Positions 51,811 to 61,971 are shown, counted from the stretch's first letter. The stretch is DNA of 64,000 bases from an uncultured Clostridia bacterium (GCA_947627725.1 CANQXE010000009.1:1-64000), one strand, 5' to 3'. The notes: generated from the sequence alone by a model not told the origin. Made by a program: numbers and translations.

Positions 51811-53367
51811 ATGAAAAATAACAAAAGGAAAATTGATTTAGTTACAACCGCAATACCAATGGCAATCATTTTGGCCTTGTGCATATTTTTTGTAATCAGT
51901 CCAACCTCCTCAACAAAAGGATTATCGGCAATCAGAGGGTTTTTGGAAGGCGATCTCGGTATTTATTATCTAATTGTCGGACTTGGAGTTTTGCTCATTT
52001 CTCTTTATATTGCCTTTTCGGATATCGGCAAAATAAGACTTGGCAAGCCGGGAGAAAAACCTCAGTATAATTTTTTCACCTGGGGTTCTATGATGTTTAC
52101 TGCGGGTCTCGCCGCAGATATTCTTTTTTACTCATTTTGTGAATGGATTTTGTATGCGGGCGAGGCACATATTGCCGAACTCGGTTCTATACAGGATTGG
52201 GCGTCAACATATCCTCTTTTCCATTGGGGACCTATTCCGTGGAGCTTTTACGCGGTGCTGGCTGCGGCTTTCGGCTTTATGCTCCACGTCAGAGGTGTAA
52301 AAAAGCAAAAATATTCTGAGGCATGCCGTCCCATTTTGGGAAAATATACAGATAAGGCGCCCGGCAAACTCATTGATGTTCTTGCCATTATTGCTTTGAT
52401 TGCGGGAACAGCCACTACTTTCAGTCTGGCTACGCCTCTCCTTTCGGCAGCGCTGACCGATCTGTTCGGCATTGATGCGTCAAAATGGGTTACAATTGGA
52501 ATTTTGGCAGTTATCTGCATTATTTATACTGTATCTGTTATGCGTGGTATGAAAGGCGTTAAATTTCTTGCAAAAATCTGTATGTATGTCTTTTTTGCAC
52601 TGCTTATATATGTTTTGATTTTTGGAAAAAATGCTATTTATATTGCCGAAACAGGATTCACGGCAATTGGAAATCTGGTTCAGAATTTTATAGGACTAAG
52701 TACATGGACAGACGCATTGCGTACTTCCGGATTTCCACAGAACTGGACCATTTTCTATTGGGCTTACTGGATGGTTTGGTGTGTTGCCGCTCCGTTTTTT
52801 ATGGGCAGTATATCAAAAGGACGCACCGTAAAACAAGTGGTTCTCGGTGCCTACACGTTCGGGTTAAGCTCTACCTTTATCTCGTTTATTATTCTTGGAA
52901 ATTACAGTCTCGGACTTCAAACAAGCGGCAGACTTGATGTAATGGGAATTTATGAAAAAACCGGCGATTTATATCAAACAATTATTGCGGTTATACATTC
53001 ACTTCCTGTTCCGCAGATTGTGCTTGTACTGTTGATTGTTTCAATGATAGCATTCTACGCTACATCCTTTGATTCAATTACATTAGTTGCTTCGGCTTAC
53101 AGCTATAAGGAAATTAAATCAGATGAGGATGCGGGAAAAGGAATGAAATTATTTTGGGCAATCCTTTTAATACTTCTCCCTATCGTCTTAATATTTAACG
53201 AAAACAGTATGAACAATTTGCAAACGGTATCAATGATTGCTGCATTTCCTATAGGGATTGTAATAATTCTGATAATTTCAAGCTTTATAAAGGATGCAAA
53301 AAAACATTTGCACTCGCAGGAAAATTTACCTGATAAAGTATCTGAGATAAAAAACTTTAAAAAGTAA
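51811..53367 (+). CDS. BCCT-family choline/betaine transporter
   Basis: The 518-residue membrane protein has about 12 hydrophobic segments and BCCT marks such as FSDIGKIRLG, the aromatic-rich FFTWGSMMFTAGLAADIL and YPLFHWGPIPWSFY. It should import choline. Together with the upstream genes it forms a phosphorylcholine uptake and activation operon. CGGGAGG lies upstream of the ATG. Confidence 0.9.
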   Translation: MKNNKRKIDLVTTAIPMAIILALCIFFVISPTSSTKGLSAIRGFLEGDLGIYYLIVGLGVLLISLYIAFSDIGKIRLGKPGEKPQYNFFTWGSMMFTAGLAADILFYSFCEWILYAGEAHIAELGSIQDWASTYPLFHWGPIPWSFYAVLAAAFGFMLHVRGVKKQKYSEACRPILGKYTDKAPGKLIDVLAIIALIAGTATTFSLATPLLSAALTDLFGIDASKWVTIGILAVICIIYTVSVMRGMKGVKFLAKICMYVFFALLIYVLIFGKNAIYIAETGFTAIGNLVQNFIGLSTWTDALRTSGFPQNWTIFYWAYWMVWCVAAPFFMGSISKGRTVKQVVLGAYTFGLSSTFISFIILGNYSLGLQTSGRLDVMGIYEKTGDLYQTIIAVIHSLPVPQIVLVLLIVSMIAFYATSFDSITLVASAYSYKEIKSDEDAGKGMKLFWAILLILLPIVLIFNENSMNNLQTVSMIAAFPIGIVIILIISSFIKDAKKHLHSQENLPDKVSEIKNFKK

Positions 53368-53410
53368 AATAAAAAAACAGCTGTTTTGTTGCAGCCGATA
53401 CAGTGTGCCG

Positions 53411-53439
53411 AAAAAGTCCGGCGAAAGCCGGGCTTTTTA
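53411..53439 (+). terminator. Terminator after the lic-like operon
   Basis: GTCCGGC and GCCGGGC flank a GAAA tetraloop and lead into TTTTT. Confidence 0.85.
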
Positions 53440-53524
53440 GCATAATTATGATAAAACAGATGTGGCGATGAAAAGGATAGTAAGGGCAGAGAAAACCGCG
53501 AGCAAGTCAAAATATTCAGTATAG

Positions 53525-54037
53525 AGGAGTTTGTGCCGTATTTCTTGAAGTTAAAGCGAAAGTATGCAAAAGTTTCGTGATTTGCAGTCCGATATTCTTA
53601 TGGAGCTTACACGTTCAAAGATGTCGGTTGACAGATTAATTTAAGGCAAAAAGAGGGATTTCTTTCTGTAGCGCCCTGTAGAGCCAATATGTTCAAGGAA
53701 CAGTTTGAACGGGTGTTCCCCGCAAGCTCGTTTATTCTGGCAAGTCAGAATATTGACGATTTCTTAATTGATGGTGTTAAGGAATACAAAGCCGTTATTT
53801 TCTATCCCGACACATCCGTTTTTATTCAATGCCGGAAATATTGAACCGAAGATATATATTGATATCATGCAGCTTGAACCATCAGAATTTGAACTGATTA
53901 AATATCCCGAAAGAGGCACCTGCCTTTACAGATGCGGTAATGAAAGATATCTGCTCCAAGTTATTGTCCCGAATTCAAACAGAAAATGTTCGGTAAGGCT
54001 GGCGGAAGATAAAATATCAATAGACAATTTATTGTGA
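53525..54037 (+). pseudogene. Decayed virB4 with internal deletion
   Basis: The sequence follows intact virB4 from about 16985 (TTTCTTGAAGTTAAAGC, GCAGTCCGATATTCTTATGG, GTTCAAGGAACAGTTTGA). It jumps near 53730 to the part matching 18187 onward (AATATTGACGATTTCTTAAT), losing about 1.0 kb including Walker A and B. A stop (TTAATTTAA) and frameshifts are present. Its end is fused to the last codons (SIDNLL) of the gene that follows virB4 in the intact ICE. It is a relic of a second, related element. Confidence 0.85.
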
Positions 54038-54101
54038 TGTTGATATAATACTTGTAAAATAATTAATTGATAAATTTGAATTGGGGAGGTTGTTTATCTG
54101 T

Positions 54102-54554
54102 ATGGATACACTGGAAATAAAAAAAGTGGACAGAGGTACAGACTTAGCAGATAAACTAATCTGTTTTGTTGAAAATTTCTCATGGGAAGAGGTAAAAAAC
54201 CATATGTTAGGCGAACTTCGGGCATGGGCGTTTACGGATTGGGAAACACCATTTGCGGCAATAGTAAATGGTCAGATTATAGGAATAGCCTACATCAGGA
54301 AGGAAGACTATTATCTGTTACCTGAAATATATCCATGGGTATCAGGTATCTTTGTGGCGGAAGATTATCGTGGACATAGGATTAGCGAAAAACTGATTTC
54401 CTTTGCAAACGAGTACGCAAAGAAAAATGGATTTGATAAAACATATATTCCATCAATACATGTAGGATTATACGAAAAGTATGGATATCGTTATCTCAGG
54501 GATATTGTTAATTATGGTAATGGAACAGATCGATTGTATGTTAAAGAAATATAA
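54102..54554 (+). CDS. GNAT acetyltransferase in the decayed ICE copy
   Basis: The 150-residue product has the acetyl-CoA loop EDYRGHRISEKLISFANEYA, a strand ETPFAAIVNGQIIGIAYI and the C-terminal GLYEKYGYRYL. It is intact and not closely similar to the GNAT at 19002, though it sits in the same position between virB4 and the NlpC/P60 gene. The start at 54102 is best, though GGGGAGG is 13 bases away. Substrate unknown. Confidence 0.8.
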   Translation: MDTLEIKKVDRGTDLADKLICFVENFSWEEVKNHMLGELRAWAFTDWETPFAAIVNGQIIGIAYIRKEDYYLLPEIYPWVSGIFVAEDYRGHRISEKLISFANEYAKKNGFDKTYIPSIHVGLYEKYGYRYLRDIVNYGNGTDRLYVKEI

Positions 54555-54607
54555 TATGAGAATTCCAAAACTTTCGGTTTGTCGAAGAATTATAAACGCA
54601 ATACAAA

Positions 54608-54649
54608 AATCCGATTGATTTTCTTAATGAATTTCAATCGGATTTTTTC
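54608..54649 (+). terminator. Terminator after the GNAT gene
   Basis: AATCCGATTGA and TCAATCGGATT form an 11-base stem followed by TTTTTT. Same hairpin as at 19601 in the intact copy. Confidence 0.8.
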
Positions 54650-54671
54650 ATTTTAAAGGGGGGTAATTTAT

Positions 54672-54764
54672 ATGAGCGCAGAAGTTGCTGCCGCGAAAAC
54701 AGCCGTTTCAGTTGTATCGGATAAGCACGGCAGAAAATGTTCTGCAACACAGTCGGCACTATAG
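54672..54764 (+). pseudogene. Truncated NlpC/P60 hydrolase remnant
   Basis: It starts MSAEVAAAKTAVSVVSDK, nearly identical to the first 18 residues of the intact protein at 19660 (MSAEVAAAKAAVAVASDK). It then runs into unrelated codons and a stop after 30 residues. The GGGGGGTAAT ribosome site is still present. Confidence 0.85.
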
Positions 54765-54844
54765 ACAATCCCTTGTAATGTTGATATAATACTGTGTATT
54801 TATTAATTTGAAAATTAATATTTTGAAAGATGCCGGTGAGAAAA

Positions 54845-57007
54845 ATGTTTTTATCAAATAATTTTATTAGCGTAAGTCAAGATTTTTCTACATTTGAAAA
54901 CAAAACCCCCGCGCCTTGGTTTAAGAAAGATATTAATTTAAGCGGGGATATTAAAAAGGCTGAAATTACAGTTTGCGGACTTGGATTTTATGAGTTGTTT
55001 TTAAATGATAAACGCATAACCAAAGGATTTCTTAGTCCGTATATTACGAATTCAGATGATGTTGTTTTTTATGATAATTATGACATAACAGAATTGATTG
55101 CGGTTGGTAAAAATGAATTCAAATTTCTTCTCGGCAATGGTATGCAGAATGCAATCGGCGGATATATGTGGGATTTTGATAAGGCTGGTTTTCGCTCTTT
55201 GCCAAAACTGTCATTTGCAATAGAGATAACCTATTCAAATGAAAATTTTGAAATTATTGAGGCTGACGAAACAGTGGCGGTAAAAGCTTCAAAGATTATC
55301 TTCAATGATTTGAGATTAGGTGAGACATATGACTGTACCTTTGATGCGGGAGAGTGGAAAAATGCCGTTTTTACATCTCCGCCCCTTGGTGAAAAGAAAT
55401 TGTCAATCGCTAAGCCTATTTTAGTCCGTGACGAGATTAAGCCTATTTCCATTTGGAAGGAAGATAATTCATATATCTATGATTTTGGTATTAATACGGC
55501 AGGTGTATGCAGAATCAATATTAACGCTGCACAAGGTCGGAAAATAGTTTTAACCTTTGGCGAAACATTACAAAACGGCAAGTTCTCAATCAGAAATACA
55601 ACATTTAATGATATTGCCGACCGATATTTTCAACGAGATACTTATGTTTGCAGGGACGGTGAAAATATATGGCAACCGACATTTACTTATCACGGCTTCA
55701 GGTATGTTAAAGTTGACGGTATTAAATCCAAACAGGCAACAAACGACCTTTTAACATTTGTTGTTTTCAATACTTTTCTTGATGAAAAAGGCAGCTTTGA
55801 ATGTGACGACAATAATATAAACAAACTTAATAATATGAGTCTGAATTCCACCTTGTCAAATTTCCATCACATACCGACTGACTGCCCTCATAGAGAAAAG
55901 AACGGATGGACAGGTGACGCCGCATTATCAGCATCGCACACTCTACTGTATTTTGAGCCGACAGATAATTACAAACAATGGCTGTTTGAAATATGCAAAT
56001 CACAAAACGAACAAGGTGCAATACCCGGAATAGTTCCTACCGGAGGTTGGGGGTTTGAATGGGGAAACGGTCCCGCCTGGGACTGTGTTTTAACTGAACT
56101 TCCGTATCAAATATGGCAAAAGAGAAACGACCTTTCATCCTTCATAGAATGTAAAAATAATATTCTTAAATACATTAAATATATAGAAACAAGACTTGAT
56201 GAAAACGGATTAATTGCAATCGGTCTTGGCGATTGGTGCGCTCCGCATGGTGATCCGAAAGCTCCGTTAATTTTAACAGATAGTATAGAGGTTTATGATA
56301 TTACTCATAAGGCAGGTATAATGTTTTTAGCGGCCGGCGAGATAGATAATAGCGACTATTGTTTGAATTTTGCCGAAAACATAAGAAAAAATATAAGAAA
56401 ACAGTTTCTTGACCGGGACACCTGTACTTTAGCGAAACCTTGTCAAACATCACAAGCAATGGGTATTTTTTATAAAATATTCAATGACGATGAGCTTGAC
56501 AAAGCAATGAAGGTGTTAATGTGTGAAATTGAAAAATCGGATTATCACATTGATACGGGTATTCTTGGCGGAAGAGTGCTTTTCAACGTTCTTGCAGAAA
56601 ACGGCGAAATGGACACGGCAATTAAGATTATGAAAAATCCCACAAAACCATCATATATGCAGTGGGTTTTAAATGGTGACACAGCACTTTGTGAAAGCTT
56701 TGAAGAGTCGGATGGAATAAGCTCTCATAATCATCATTTTTGGGGCAATATCAGTGCGTTTTTTATGGAGCAAATTTGCGGCATAAAAGTAAATGCAGAT
56801 AAGATAAATATTGCGCCTCATTTTCCAAGCAATATGAATTTTGCAAAAGCGGAATTTTATAGTGCATTTGGTAAAGTTTCTGTAATGTGGAAGCGGATAA
56901 ACGATAAAATTATATTTAATCTTGACTATCCGAATGAAGCAAAAGGAAAGTTAGTTCTCAAAAGGAATGCGGAAATTAACGCTGAGAGCGGAGAATACAT
57001 TATATAA
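54845..57007 (+). CDS. GH78 alpha-L-rhamnosidase
   Basis: The 720-residue glycoside hydrolase has N-terminal beta domains (about 1-260), the bacterial rhamnosidase domain with GLGFYELFLNDKR, and an (alpha/alpha)6 barrel containing DCPHREKNGWTGDAALSA with the likely catalytic Glu/Asp, then GLGDWCAPHGDPKA and a C-terminal beta domain. No signal peptide is seen, so it likely works in the cytoplasm on imported rhamnosides. ATG 54845 fits GGTGAG spacing. ATG 54830 is in frame upstream. Confidence 0.9.
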   Translation: MFLSNNFISVSQDFSTFENKTPAPWFKKDINLSGDIKKAEITVCGLGFYELFLNDKRITKGFLSPYITNSDDVVFYDNYDITELIAVGKNEFKFLLGNGMQNAIGGYMWDFDKAGFRSLPKLSFAIEITYSNENFEIIEADETVAVKASKIIFNDLRLGETYDCTFDAGEWKNAVFTSPPLGEKKLSIAKPILVRDEIKPISIWKEDNSYIYDFGINTAGVCRININAAQGRKIVLTFGETLQNGKFSIRNTTFNDIADRYFQRDTYVCRDGENIWQPTFTYHGFRYVKVDGIKSKQATNDLLTFVVFNTFLDEKGSFECDDNNINKLNNMSLNSTLSNFHHIPTDCPHREKNGWTGDAALSASHTLLYFEPTDNYKQWLFEICKSQNEQGAIPGIVPTGGWGFEWGNGPAWDCVLTELPYQIWQKRNDLSSFIECKNNILKYIKYIETRLDENGLIAIGLGDWCAPHGDPKAPLILTDSIEVYDITHKAGIMFLAAGEIDNSDYCLNFAENIRKNIRKQFLDRDTCTLAKPCQTSQAMGIFYKIFNDDELDKAMKVLMCEIEKSDYHIDTGILGGRVLFNVLAENGEMDTAIKIMKNPTKPSYMQWVLNGDTALCESFEESDGISSHNHHFWGNISAFFMEQICGIKVNADKINIAPHFPSNMNFAKAEFYSAFGKVSVMWKRINDKIIFNLDYPNEAKGKLVLKRNAEINAESGEYII

Positions 57008-57182
57008 TATTATAAATTTCAGCTTGTTAATGAATAAAATTTAATGCAATAATATAATCCGATTGATTTTTATTTTGATTGCAGCAACACTGCAATTAAC
57101 GGTTACTGCAAAATCAAGTAAAGTAAACTAAATCCGAACGCGGCTTAAAATGGCTGATTTGCTTTTCCGAACCATAAAATAA

Positions 57183-57776
57183 TTATTTTCTTGATACAAA
57201 AATATGCGCAAGCTCTGTTTCATAGTGTTTTTCAATAATAAAACAGTTTTGCTTCAGGCTTGCTAAAATATTATTTGCGTTATCAGGATAAATTTTGATT
57301 TGTCTAACTCCGTAGTCAATAATATTACTTTGATTTTTATCTATTGATAAAACAAACAGACCGTTTTTATTCAGTAAATCATAAATTTTTTTAATGGCAA
57401 GGCTTTTATCCTTAAAATGCATAAAAGTAAGTGTTGAATAAATAACATCAAAGTTGGATGAAAAATCGTGTGTGAAGAAATCGTCGCATATTAATGAAAC
57501 ATTATGTAAATGCGAGAGATTTTCCTTTGCGCGTTCAATTGTTAGGGGCGAAATATCAATTCCGACAAAGCTTTTGCACAACCGCGCGGTTTTTAAAGCA
57601 ATTCGGCCTGTGCCGACTCCGACTTCAAGAACGGTTTTGTTTTTTGATAATTTCATATTCTCTATAAAAGAGTTTCCGTCCCACTTGTTCATATATTCTT
57701 TTAATTCTTTACTGTCATATACCGGATCACTGTTTTCTTTAATAAGTGAATCGTAGTGAAATATCAGGTCATTCAT
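57183..57776 (-). CDS. Class I SAM-dependent methyltransferase
   Basis: The 197-residue product has motif I VLEVGVGTGRIALKTA (about 50-65), motif II FVGIDISPLTIERA, and the following LICDDFFTHDFSSNFDVIYS. Substrate cannot be predicted. AGGGAGTG precedes the ATG. It lies convergent with the rhamnosidase gene. Confidence 0.85.
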   Translation of the reverse strand: MNDLIFHYDSLIKENSDPVYDSKELKEYMNKWDGNSFIENMKLSKNKTVLEVGVGTGRIALKTARLCKSFVGIDISPLTIERAKENLSHLHNVSLICDDFFTHDFSSNFDVIYSTLTFMHFKDKSLAIKKIYDLLNKNGLFVLSIDKNQSNIIDYGVRQIKIYPDNANNILASLKQNCFIIEKHYETELAHIFVSRK

Positions 57777-58068
57777 ATTTTTGTCACTCCCTTGATTTTA
57801 AATTTAATTGTAAGTTAATAAAATTTTATAAGTATGCTGTTTTCTGTATAATTGATTAATAACAGCATCAATCATTTATACAGAAAAAAAGCAAAGAAAA
57901 ATGAAATGATACATATTTTCAATGAATTATATCATTAAGCCCGAGTAAACAAAAAAATATCCGTATAAAAAATAAATTGACTTTAAACTCCGGTATCATA
58001 ACTCTGCAATTTATAATATAAATGAAAGCGGAATTAAAAAAATTACTTATGAGGAGAGCAGTCAATAT

Positions 58069-58125
58069 ATGCTTATGAAAATGTTTATTAACGGTTATAA
58101 AAGGATATTCTTTAATCTATATTAA
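58069..58125 (+). CDS. Possible 18-residue peptide
   Basis: MLMKMFINGYKRIFFNLY has a GAGGAGAG ribosome site at good spacing. It is basic and aromatic. It lies alone between two divergently or convergently arranged genes. With no homolog visible and so short a length it may be chance. Confidence 0.25.
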   Translation: MLMKMFINGYKRIFFNLY

Positions 58126-58163
58126 AGTAAGAAATAAGAATCGAATTTGTAATTTATGCAATA

Positions 58164-58218
58164 AATAACCCGTATGTCAAATATTGAACTGTATTATCTG
58201 ACATACGGGGTTATTTTA
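58164..58218. terminator. Bidirectional terminator
   Basis: AATAACCCGTATGTCA and TGACATACGGGGTTATT form a 16-base stem. It serves the adhesin gene on the minus strand, which stops just downstream. Confidence 0.8.
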
Positions 58219-58250
58219 TGTTTAAACGTGCATTTAAGTTTTAGTATTAA

Positions 58251-61142
58251 TTATTCAAAGCGTTTCTTTTTGGATGCTGCGATATAAGCGGCAAATCCGC
58301 AGATTGAGGAAACAGCAATTGCCAAAACCAATATTTCGGAAGAATTATTACCTGTTGACGGTGACTTGGTTTTTGAGGATGAATTTGCTGTATTTGAGTT
58401 ACCGCTGTTGCCGGCACCGTTACTGTTTGTACCGTTGCCTAAATTGTTATTTCCGTTAGTATCAGCGTTGCTTCCATTGTTATTAGCGGAAGAATTTCCA
58501 TCGCCACCATTGCCGTTTGCATGGTTATTTCCGGAATTATTACTTCCGCTGTTGTCTCCGTTTCCTGTTGATTTATCAATATACGTATTGACAAAGTCGG
58601 CTTTGTTTTCAGTATCACCGCTTATTTTGCCTGTAACGTCACCGCTGGATTTATAATCCTTTGATTCGGTTTCCGTAACGGTATATGACATACCTACGGG
58701 TATGCCTGAAATAGTTACGCTTTCACCGCCTGCCAAAGTAATAACGGCAACATATTTTCCGTCATCATTTTGGGTAAAGGTGATTGTTTCCGTATGGATA
58801 GACGTTCCGTCGCCGTCAGTACAATTTGCACCGTTCCAGTCGGCGTTCAAAGCGATTTCATTACTGAAAATCTTATCAATATTAATAAGGTCTTCAGCCT
58901 TACTGTCAAGAGTGATACTGAATGAGAAATGCTCATCAGTCTGATTACCCATAACAGTTTTATTTACTGTCAGACTGTTTAAGCTGTACAACGTATTAAC
59001 AAAACTTGCTGTGCTTTCAACGCCGCTTGTTATCCTGCCCGCAACGTCGCCACTGGATTCATATCCCATTGAATCGGCTTCCGTAACGGTATATGACATT
59101 CCGGCGGGAATTTCAGATAAAGTTACGCTTTCGCTGTCCGCAAGGGAGATTTGAGTAACGTATTTTCCGTCGCTATTGCGGGTGAATGTAACTGTCTTAG
59201 GATGAAGAGTTTCGTTACTGTCGTCTGACCAATTTGCGGTTGAAACAATTTCATCACCGAAAATTTTATCAATATTAACAAGGTCTTCGGTTTCTCCGTC
59301 AAGAGTAATACTAAATGAAAAATGCTCGCTGGTCGGAATTCCGATAACGGTTTTATCCACAGTCAGGCTTCCTGTATCATACTTTTTATTTGTAAAGTCC
59401 GCCGTACTGTTAATACCGCTGTTTATATTGCCTGTAATGTTATTGACTGTATCATATCCCTTAGAGTCGGTTTCCGTAACCGTATAAGATATACCTACAG
59501 GTATACCCGAAAGCGTTACGCTTTCACCTCCTGCCAGAGAGATATCGGCAGTATATGATTTACCTGAATCGCGTATAAAAGTAACTGTTTCCGTATGGAT
59601 AGACATTCCGCTGCCGTCAGTACAATCTTTGTTGCTCCAATCCGCATTTAATACAATTTCGTCACCGAATATTTTGTCAATATTTGCAAGCGAAGCTGTT
59701 GTGCCGTCAAGAGTAATGCTGAATGAAAAATGCTCGTCAGTCTTATTACCCGCAACGGTTTTGCTGACAGTTAAACCTCCGACATCGTAATCGTTTGTTA
59801 CATTAACATAACCGTTTGATTTAACGTCGTAGTGGTTTGATGAGCCGTTGTTGGATTTATATCCATCCGTAGTCTTTGTCTCAACAAAGTAATATTCATG
59901 CTCAGGATTTAATAAGTCCACCTCTATTTTGCCGTTTTTATCGGTTGTGTAAGAACCGACAGATTCGCCTGTTTCTTTATCATATAATTCAAATATTGAA
60001 CCTTCAACAGCTTCACCGTTTTTGCCTGTTACATTCAGGGTAACTCCGGCGCTGATATCCTTGAGGCTGATCATAGCTTCGGCATTTACATAAGTGCTTC
60101 CCGAACCTCTGCCTACAAAGCTTTGGGAGGTTGTATGGCTGTCAGCCTGATAGAAATAAACGCCGTTTGAAATGTCCTGAGTACCGCTGAGTGAAAGTTT
60201 AATGTCATTCTGCACATCATTTGTTTTCAATGAAAGTGTGTAAGTATTGCCTGTACTTGAAATATTGTTTAAGTTTCCGTTATACAGTTCATTGCCGTTT
60301 TGTGATGCGGTTAATATGAGATTGCCTGCGGTGTTTGTGCTTTCTAATGTAAATGAAATTGTTACTTCATATCCGCCTGCGGTTGATTGTTTTGCCGATA
60401 CAATATCATATCCGCTTAAAAAGTGATCATTATTGATAATGATTTCATCCGGCGATGGATTTTGGGCGTGTTTTTCGCTCAGGTCAAGCAGATATTGACG
60501 AACTGCCATAATATTTTCGTAGGTAGTTGCGCTGTAGCCGTTTTTGAGATCGCCGTGCGGGTTCGGGTCGTTTCCGACTCCGCTTTCCATCTGATATGTG
60601 CCATAGGCGGAGGTATTAATTTTGGCGGATTGACTGTAATGGCTTGATATTTTTACATCTCCGCTGTTTCCGTATTCCCAGATAGCTAATTGTGTGCCTG
60701 AGAGTGCTTCGGCAGCGTTTAAGGTTGATTTGCCCGTTGCTTTTTTTAGGGCTTCAAGCGTACTGTTTGTATTATCCGGCCAGAAGCCGTTATTAACAAT
60801 TGTACGCACCTTTCCGGCGGCTGTACTGTCTTTAAAATACGTAACGTCCTCAAGATTAAGGCGCTTATACATTGTATTTTTTACAGCGCTTGTGCTCAAG
60901 TCGATACAGTAGGTAGCAAATTCTTCGCCGTCCTTCTCTAAAAGATAAGTTGCGGGAAGATAATTGCTTGAACTTCCTGTTTCCTTATATTTATGAACAC
61001 TGCGTGCATACCAGTTTGTGTACCTGTACTCATAAGGAGACGGGTCGCTGTTTGCTGCAAATGCGGTGAGCTGCAATGAGCAAATGCACATCATAAGAGC
61101 AAGGAACAGGGTGCCCAATTTAATGAACCTTGATTTTTTCAT
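58251..61142 (-). CDS. Thioester-domain LPXTG-like surface protein with FctA-type repeats
   Basis: The 963-residue product has a signal peptide (about 1-30, LTAFAA). A TQxA thioester domain follows, with Cys79 in TYCIDLSTS and the partner GTQLAIWEYGN. Then come one SpaA/CnaB domain (FELYDKETGESV) and three repeats of the FctA/Spy0128 type (HFSFSITLDGTTASL, SGIPVGISYTVTE). A Gly/Asn/Ser-rich stalk ends in SPSTGN plus a hydrophobic helix and KKKRFE. The start at 61142 (M-K-K-S-R-F) has GAAGG upstream. ATGs further upstream give an atypical N-terminus. It is a pilin-like adhesin that may bind host or cell surface by a covalent thioester. Confidence 0.9.
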   Translation of the reverse strand: MKKSRFIKLGTLFLALMMCICSLQLTAFAANSDPSPYEYRYTNWYARSVHKYKETGSSSNYLPATYLLEKDGEEFATYCIDLSTSAVKNTMYKRLNLEDVTYFKDSTAAGKVRTIVNNGFWPDNTNSTLEALKKATGKSTLNAAEALSGTQLAIWEYGNSGDVKISSHYSQSAKINTSAYGTYQMESGVGNDPNPHGDLKNGYSATTYENIMAVRQYLLDLSEKHAQNPSPDEIIINNDHFLSGYDIVSAKQSTAGGYEVTISFTLESTNTAGNLILTASQNGNELYNGNLNNISSTGNTYTLSLKTNDVQNDIKLSLSGTQDISNGVYFYQADSHTTSQSFVGRGSGSTYVNAEAMISLKDISAGVTLNVTGKNGEAVEGSIFELYDKETGESVGSYTTDKNGKIEVDLLNPEHEYYFVETKTTDGYKSNNGSSNHYDVKSNGYVNVTNDYDVGGLTVSKTVAGNKTDEHFSFSITLDGTTASLANIDKIFGDEIVLNADWSNKDCTDGSGMSIHTETVTFIRDSGKSYTADISLAGGESVTLSGIPVGISYTVTETDSKGYDTVNNITGNINSGINSTADFTNKKYDTGSLTVDKTVIGIPTSEHFSFSITLDGETEDLVNIDKIFGDEIVSTANWSDDSNETLHPKTVTFTRNSDGKYVTQISLADSESVTLSEIPAGMSYTVTEADSMGYESSGDVAGRITSGVESTASFVNTLYSLNSLTVNKTVMGNQTDEHFSFSITLDSKAEDLINIDKIFSNEIALNADWNGANCTDGDGTSIHTETITFTQNDDGKYVAVITLAGGESVTISGIPVGMSYTVTETESKDYKSSGDVTGKISGDTENKADFVNTYIDKSTGNGDNSGSNNSGNNHANGNGGDGNSSANNNGSNADTNGNNNLGNGTNSNGAGNSGNSNTANSSSKTKSPSTGNNSSEILVLAIAVSSICGFAAYIAASKKKRFE

Positions 61143-61386
61143 TTTAAAACCTTCTTTCCTCGTTAATCTTATAATCATTAGCATAAGCAATATGCTTTGT
61201 TACTTTTACAAAGCTAATTCTTAGGTCTGATTTTGCAGATTAATGTATTAAATTAAAAATTTTTGCACATATTATAGAATTGTAATTTTTAATTGTCAAT
61301 AGTTTAGATTGTAAAATTTAAAAATATTAATATAAAATTTATATATATTTAGAAAATATTGTATTTTTATACAACATTTGCATATA
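61143..61386. other. AT-rich promoter region between divergent genes
   Basis: The region holds the upstream region of the adhesin (minus) and that of the DinB-like gene (plus). A run of A/T with no ORF. The adhesin promoter is not obvious. Confidence 0.5.
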
Positions 61387-61414
61387 TTGACATTATAATT
61401 TATGATGTTATACT
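61387..61414 (+). promoter_or_regulatory. Sigma-A-type promoter
   Basis: TTGACA (61387-61392) and TATACT (61409-61414) have a 16-base spacer. The DinB-like gene starts 47 bases downstream. Confidence 0.65.
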
Positions 61415-61460
61415 TTAAATGTGATGGTTTATATGTATATAAATGCAGGAGATAAAAAGT

Positions 61461-61949
61461 ATGATTGATATTATCAGGGACAGGACAATAGCATTAATGG
61501 AAAATTTCAGAAGGACAATACTTACAGCGGATTTAAACAGCCGGTTATATAATCAGCCGTTATGGAAGCATATCTATCACGCTTTATACTGGTTTGATTA
61601 TTGGTATTGTACGCCTGAAAATTATTTGGGCGCGAAATTTCATATGGAAAATTTGCACTCGCTTGACATTAAATCGGATATTCAGGTAAGCGAGGAGGAT
61701 TTGCTTGCGTATTTTGAGAGCGTGAAGGAAAAAACTGTAGCTTATTTGGATAATCTGAACGAAAAAATGCTTGACGAAATTGCAAAAGATTGCGAGGATA
61801 AAACAAGGTTTGCGTGTATATTAGGTCAGTTTGCACACTGCTATACGCATTTGGGAAATGTGAACGCAATGACTATTGAAAAAACAAATAAGTGGGTATA
61901 CATTCCTTGCAGAGAGTGTGATACGGAAAAGCCATTGTTTGAGGAATAA
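61461..61949 (+). CDS. DinB-superfamily four-helix protein
   Basis: The 162-residue product has metal-binding histidines in KHIYHALYWFDYW and GQFAHCYTHLGNVNAM, the DinB/YfiT pattern. These proteins bind Zn or Ni and include thiol S-transferases. Function in the cell is unknown. ATG 61461 has CAGGAGA nine bases upstream. ATG 61443 lies within that site and is less likely. Confidence 0.75.
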   Translation: MIDIIRDRTIALMENFRRTILTADLNSRLYNQPLWKHIYHALYWFDYWYCTPENYLGAKFHMENLHSLDIKSDIQVSEEDLLAYFESVKEKTVAYLDNLNEKMLDEIAKDCEDKTRFACILGQFAHCYTHLGNVNAMTIEKTNKWVYIPCRECDTEKPLFEE

Positions 61950-61971
61950 AACAATTAAGGAGAATATTGTT

